A stretch of DNA of 64,000 nucleotides, taken from NCBI GenBank assembly GCA_963921425.1, contig OY992833.1:30118698-30182697 (forward strand), given 5' to 3'. Both the position numbers and the translations under genes were made by a program. Positions 58,531-64,000 of this stretch are shown one piece after another. The notes below the pieces were generated by a model that was not told where the DNA came from, did no database searches, and saw only the letters and a list, made by a program, of their open reading frames with translations. Numbering within the stretch: position 1 is the first letter of the stretch; each line of letters begins with the position of its first letter. This DNA comes from Dryas octopetala (Eukaryota > Streptophyta > Magnoliopsida > Rosales > Rosaceae).

Positions 58531-58892
58531 CTCAATTTGTAGTTGGAGGAGCTCCTTTAACCCTATTCATATGAGCATCTTTTTTTTTTTTTGGTCTTTT
58601 TTTTTTTTAATAAATAAAAAATTAATTTCTAAAGAACAATACTTTGTTCAATCTCTGGTCAACTCCCTTTTATAAAAGCATGTCATTTTTTATCTTTTCA
58701 TTCTAAATAAATAAAAAATTAAAAGATTAAAAAAATATATTTGTGTAAGAGGAAGTTGGAAGAGTTCCTCTAACCAGAGACTGAAACAAATATTGTTCAT
58801 TCATAAATTGAATAAAAAGATAAAAAAAGACATGAGTTTGTGAAAGGGGGTTGGAGATGCTCTTCCAACCAAGTACTGAGATAAGTTTTGTT
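58531..58892. repeat. Nested inverted and direct repeats, MITE-like
   Basis: 'gaacaatactttgttcaatctctggt', 'aaagcatgtcattttttatctttt' and related words recur in reverse orientation ('accagagactgaaacaaatattgttc', 'aaaaagataaaaaaagacatgag'). A 'ggttggagatgctcttccaacc' foldback sits near 58849. 'Gagcatctccaacc' phrases are frequent at plant MITE ends. The limits and class are uncertain. Confidence 0.45.
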
Positions 58893-61380
58893 CTAGTTAT
58901 TCAATAAATAGTACGTAGGTGTATATGATGGAGTATTGAAATGTCTCGTAGTTTATATAGAGAGAGTATATTGGAGGGTAGCTGCTGATAATATATATTT
59001 CATATGAATTTGTCCGTGCTCCCAACAAAAATTCATTTTTCACAGGTGTGATCTGTTGGTGACTTTTATCAGTAATCATGCACTCTATTTGTAAGGTAGC
59101 AACAGATAGATGCCACCCAATTTACCCAGAAAAAAGAAACAGACAGATGGGTGGAGAAAAGGTTCCTTTAAATCTTTAATTAAAGCCTTAAAGGTAAAGA
59201 AACTATTTTACATGCTACTTTTCTGCTGGAGCCTGGTGGGCATTCAGAAATTAAATTGCCACGCTCGCCTCATTGTAAGTGTTGGTCAACGCTCAACTAA
59301 TTATTTTACCTTTTTTTTTTCTTGGGTGTTTTTCCCGAGCAAAGAGAAAGCAATACTTGTATATGGTAATTTCACAGACTTACAGGGCTCATGCGTGCAT
59401 CAACAATATGTTTAGCTACCAAAACTTATTAACTAATTAAATGCCAGATACATCCTATAGTCCTACAATGCTTTTCCAAATTAGCTAGTTTATTACAACT
59501 CTTATTAAAAGCTTTTTTTTTTTTTTAAGTAAATTAGCAAAAAATCACAAAAAATTGTAAGTTTTACGCATAAATCTACGTAAAAGATTTATTTATTTTT
59601 AAACCATAAAGAGTAATTTAAAATTAAACTTTTTTTCCGACGCCTTATGTAACCCTCATAGTGTTACACTTTATTTTGTTATGATGTAGTATATAAAGAG
59701 TTACACTTTATTTTATTATGATACAAAGTGTAATTTTTGTAGAATTACACTTTTTTGAATAATGTATTATTGTTTTAAGGTTTAAATATTTAGAGTTTAG
59801 GTTTTATAACTTCATATTTAAAGTTTTAGGGCTTTAGTCCTACATTCTAAAGATTATACCATAAACTCTAAACTATCAAAAGAATTAAAAAAACTAAACT
59901 AAAACTTGGATATGCTTGAGTTTGAATAGTATTGAATGTTTTATATTTGATTTTTTTTTTTATTGTGGCTTGAAATTTTTTTTTATAGCTTAAAAATAAA
60001 TAGATTAGAAATTTGGGTTTATGATTAAAAAAAATTATATATTGTGACTAATTAATAAATAAAAAATTTGGCCATTCTTATTATAAGGTTTTTTTCTTGT
60101 CATAAGCTTCTTAACATAAGCAAATGGGAGAATTTGGTGAGTTGGTGTTGTGTACTGTGTAAGTGGTTGATGTGAGCGGAGACCATGTCCTTTAGGCTTT
60201 AAACAAAAGTCGGGGCCACCCAATTACCCCACACTTAAATTTTAATTTACATGTAAGGCCCTCAAAAATGAATAATTTTCTCTCCACACTCTCTAGAATC
60301 TAGTCTCCCTATATAAAGTATAAAATCCCACCTCCCCTACATAGACATGCAGTCTATAAAGTCTTATAAAGTGGGAAGTGGGGTTCACCACTGACAAACG
60401 GCTCCTCTGTACACTCTAGTCTCTAGTTCACATGTCAATTTCTCGCCATCTAATTCCATATCGCGAGACATCCCCCTTTAACAAGTGTGCTATTCTTTAA
60501 TACAAGTGTACTCTTTCGTTTACTGCCGTGTCAGCAGAAGAGCTAGCTAGTGTTGTGCTTACTGCTTACATTAACATTGGCAAGCCATTAGTTTATTATA
60601 ATTATAGGAATTTGTATTTGGTCTTTGTCTTCCCAATGAATTTAATAGGGTCATTGTTGGGTCACATAGTGACCATAATCATAATATGTTCCCCCAACGG
60701 TTTGTAAACCAGTGTGAGACGATCATGACTGTCTAATGCATTAGCTAGCTCTGCCTCTTTTTCATTTCATACTAGTCTGTTTCTTTTTTTCTTTTTTTAA
60801 TAAAAATTAAAGATTCATTTCATAGTAGTTTCTAGAAAAAGGGTGTGTGTTTTGTTAGTTAGAAAATAATTTAACCTTCCAAATTTTTCCTAGTTGATAT
60901 TTCTTCATTTGGTTCTTTCTTTATAACCAGATGTTTTTTCACCACTTGTGAAATAGAAAATGGCTTTAGCCTTTAGTTTTGTAATCTACCAAAACTTTAA
61001 TGGAAATGTCCCCATGAATGAAAGAACTGTTTCCATAAAAAATATCGCGATAAATTGCATAGGGTGGGAGATTGGAGGGATTAATTAACAGTACCATATA
61101 GATTCCCAAACCATCCTTCTCTTTTGCCATTTTCGTTTAGTTTTCTCTAATTATCTCTTCCCAAGGTCTTGCTTACTGAGCCTTTAGCGTTCCACAACGC
61201 TTTCCCTTCTCTTCTCCATCACTGTCAAGGCTCTCACATTTCCCACCCCCCTAGCTCTCTCACCTCCATTGTCTCTCTCAGCTTTCTCCACAGCCTTCAC
61301 TTGGTCATACAGAAAGGTAATCCCTTTGAACTCTAACTTTGTTATTTAGATTTGTTCCAAAGGTCAATTTTCTGCTGGAA
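58893..61380. other. Intergenic, promoter and 5' UTR of ZAR1-like gene
   Basis: 59500-60060 is low-complexity AT-rich DNA. No gene is supported; frames of about 60-100 codons have no recognisable homology. From about 61130 the DNA becomes C/T-rich ('cctccattgtctctctcag') and leads into the kinase gene's 5' UTR. Confidence 0.4.
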
Positions 61381-63664
61381 ATGTTTTACTTGGTTTTTGT
61401 GGTTCTGCTTCTCTGCAACTCTCATGCCCTGGTGGGTTCTTTGAATGATGAAGGCTATGCGCTTTTGTCTTTCAAGCAGTCCATTACAGAAGACCCTTCT
61501 GGGTCTCTGAGTAACTGGAACTCTTCTGATGCGAACCCGTGTACATGGAATGGGATTACATGCAAGGAACAAAGAGTTGTGTCTCTTAGCATTCCAAAGA
61601 AGAAACTTTATGGGTTTCTTCCTTCTGCAATGGGGTCTCTCTCTGAGCTCCGCCACGTAAATTTAAGGAACAATAAGTTGTATGGAAGCTTGCCACTTGA
61701 GCTTTTTGAAGCCCTGGGGATACAAAGTTTGGTCCTTTATGGAAATTCCTTATCTGGACCTGTGCCAAATGTAATTGGTAAGCTCAAGTACCTTCAAACC
61801 TTAGATTTATCACAGAATTTCTTCAATGGGTCAATGCCTTCATCAATTGTAGAATGCAAGAGACTCAAAACCATCGATCTTAGTCAGAACAATTTCACTG
61901 GTTTTCTACCAGATGGGTTTGGTACTAGTTTGGTTTCTGTGGAAAAACTTGATCTTTCTTTCAATAAATTCAATGGCTCAATTCCTAATGATATGGGAAA
62001 TTTGTCTAGCTTGCAAGGCACTGTTGATTTGTCTCACAATCTATTTTCTGGTGCAATCCCAGCTAGCCTTGGAAACCTTCCTGAGAAGGTTTACATTGAT
62101 CTCACTTATAACAATTTAAGCGGTCCAATACCCCAAAATGGTGCTCTAATGAACAGAGGACCAACTGCTTTCATTGGGAATCCTGGTCTTTGTGGCCCCC
62201 CATTGAAGAACCCCTGTTCTTCAGAAACTCCTGGTGCAAGTTCGCCATCCTCAATTCCATTTCTGCCAGATAACTTCCCCCCGCAGGATTCTGATGATGG
62301 AAAGAAAGCAAGAGGGTTAAGTAAAAGAGCTGTGATTGCAATAGTAGTGAGTGATATAATTGGTATCTGCCTTGTTGGGCTGCTTTTCTCATATTGTTAT
62401 ACCAGGATTTGTGCTTGTAGTAAGGTTAAGGATGAAAATGGTTATGCTTTTAATAAGGGAGTTAAGGGAAGGAAGGAGTGCTTGTGCTTCAGGAAAGATG
62501 AATCGGAGACTTTATCAGAAAATATGGAGCAGTATGATCTAGTGCCATTGGATACACAAGTGGCATTTGATCTAGATGAACTTCTCAAGGCATCTGCTTT
62601 TGTTCTTGGAAAAAGTGGAATTGGAATTGTTTACAAAGTCGTGCTTGAAGATGGACTTACCTTAGCAGTTAGAAGATTGGGTGAAGGGGGCTCTCAGAGA
62701 TTTAAGGAATTTCAGACAGAAGTAGAAGCAATTGGGAAGCTAAGGCATCCTAATGTTGTTACTCTAAAGGCTTATTACTGGTCTGTCGATGAAAAGCTGC
62801 TGATATATGACTATATACCTAATGGCAACCTTTCCACCGCTGTTCATGGTAAGTTGACAATTTCTTCTTGCCCAATTTTGTTATTTGTACTCTCATAATG
62901 GTAGTTGTATATCTCTCTCTCAGGTTTCCTCCCCTTATATTTTTCTTGCCCAATGTTGTTTTTGTTGATTTGATTGTTTTGGTATGTCATTAGGGAAGCC
63001 AGGAATGGAATCATTTACACCACTATCGTGGTCTGTTCGATTGAAAATCATGAAAGGAATTGCAAAAGGCTTGGTCTATCTGCATGAGTTTAGCCCCAAA
63101 AAATATGTCCATGGAGATCTGAAGCCCAATAACATTTTGCTTGGACAGAACATGGAACCATGCATTTCTGATTTTGGACTCGGACGCCTTGCTAATATAG
63201 CTGGAGGGTCCCCGACACTGCAATCCAATCGGACAGCCACAGAAAAACCACAAGAAAAGCAACAAAAGAGTGCAATCGGTGAAGCTACTGTAATTAGTTC
63301 ATCTAGTAATTTGGGATCTTGTTATCAGGCTCCAGAAGCTCTGAAAGTGGTGAAGCCATCACAGAAGTGGGATGTTTATTCGTATGGGGTAATCTTACTT
63401 GAAATGATTACTGGAAGATTGCCAATAGTCCAAGTGGGTACTTCAGAAATGGACCTAGTTCATTGGATTCAGGTCTGCATTGAAGAGAAGAAGCCTCTGA
63501 TAGATGTTTTAGATCCACATTTAATGCAAGATGTAGAAATGGAGGAAGAGATGATTGCAGTTTTGAAGATTGCAATGGCCTGCGTTCATAGCAGCCCTGA
63601 AAGGAGACCAATTATGAGGCATATTTCTGATGCTCTGGAGAGGCTGGCCACACCTGCTGTTTGA
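61381..63664 (+). CDS. ZAR1: LRR receptor-like kinase, ZAR1-like (LRR-III)
   Basis: Two exons, 61381-62848 and 62994-63664, giving 712 aa, close to the 716 aa I recall for Arabidopsis ZAR1 (At2g01210). Order: signal peptide ([19 protein letters not shown]), LRRNT domain ([26 protein letters not shown]), about seven LRRs (about residues 65-240), transmembrane helix ([20 protein letters not shown]), then the kinase. It has [11 protein letters not shown] instead of HRD, SDFG intact, and Arg-Arg in [10 protein letters not shown] around the usual Lys, as in the LRR-III clade, so catalytic activity may be weak or unusual. ZAR1 acts at the plasma membrane with calmodulin and G-beta to polarise the first zygotic division. 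The start at 61381 begins the signal peptide. No break is visible. Confidence 0.92.
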
Positions 63665-64000
63665 GAGATATCTAGATAGTGGTGAATTCAATCCACATGT
63701 GAAGCTTGATGTTTGTGTTAGTTCAATCTTAGTGAAAATATGACACGGGTTATGATTGTGACAATGAAGAGATAATGATGTTATTTGTAATCTGTGTATT
63801 TGGCGTAGGCGTTTTGACAGTAAAGATTCTCTACTTTTTCTTCTGTCATTTGTTAGAGCTAGGTGGGGGTAGGTCTGTTATAAGAGCAGTGTTAACTGGA
63901 TTTTGCATATATGTGAAGGATGTCTTCATGCTTTTATTGCAGACCTTTTGTATCTTGTTGTTCTTGTAGGTTAATGAAGTCAAATCATTTGTTTGTTGTT
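63665..64000 (+). other. 3' UTR and flank of the ZAR1-like gene
   Basis: Transcribed 3' region expected; no further gene is supported. A 64-codon hydrophobic frame (63775-63969) is T-rich and probably chance. Confidence 0.4.

Noticed and set aside
1-64000. CRISPR arrays, bacterial operons or a novel defence island
   Set aside because: Spliceosomal introns, plant families and plant transposons throughout; repeats seen are minisatellites and transposon ends, with no spacer-like structure.

Overview
This is a 64 kb stretch of a flowering-plant nuclear genome. It has AT-rich intergenic DNA, GT-AG introns, long UTR introns, plant-only gene families (LRK10-like and LRR receptor kinases, type-2 lipid transfer protein, DUF789, DUF1218, PIF-type bHLH) and plant transposon classes (Ty1/copia, TRIM, hAT-like and long-TIR MITEs, probable SINE and LINE pieces). 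The neighbouring ZAR1-like kinase and CinA/nucleotidylyltransferase genes match my memory of adjacent Arabidopsis genes At2g01210 and At2g01220, so a eudicot is secure; a rosid such as Rosaceae is a weak inference. || Layout. 1-9.2 kb: repeat-rich, with a MITE-like inverted repeat and one copia element (3550-8152) that has near-identical LTRs and a 5-bp target duplication. 9.25-12.8 kb (+): nine-exon NAD carrier NDT2. 13.9-14.4 kb (-): small plant-specific protein. 15.5-23.4 kb (-): an LRK10L receptor kinase with two candidate extracellular first exons, separated by 4.4 kb that carries a 1.3 kb hAT-like element. 25.9-27.1 kb (+): F-box/KIB1-4 protein. 27.1-32.1 kb: MITE, tandem repeats and degenerate repeats. 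32.1-34.8 kb (+): DUF789 protein with a hairpin minisatellite in an intron. 35.9-37.9 kb (-): GAT1_2.1-type glutamine amidotransferase. 38.8-39.3 kb: CTGCAG-rich tandem array. 42.0-43.5 kb (+): DUF1218 membrane protein. 44.8-45.1 kb (-): nsLTP2. 46.4 kb (+): orphan reticulon last exon. 47.5-49.1 kb (-): atypical PIF-like bHLH. 49.8-52.6 kb: MITE, TRIM, SINE-like and LINE-like pieces. 53.5 kb (+): small Cys/Gly-tailed membrane protein. 54.7-57.9 kb (-): CinA-like/nucleotidylyltransferase protein. 61.4-63.7 kb (+): ZAR1-like LRR kinase. || All multi-exon models were built by hand from reading frame, GT-AG sites and homology, and every joined CDS has a length divisible by three. The genes form no obvious single pathway; this is ordinary mixed plant gene content. 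The observations most worth following are the two interchangeable ectodomain exons feeding one kinase, the bHLH whose E-box-contact glutamate is glutamine, a duplicated exon end with its splice donor, and several intact transposon footprints. I found no evidence of a wholly new biological system.
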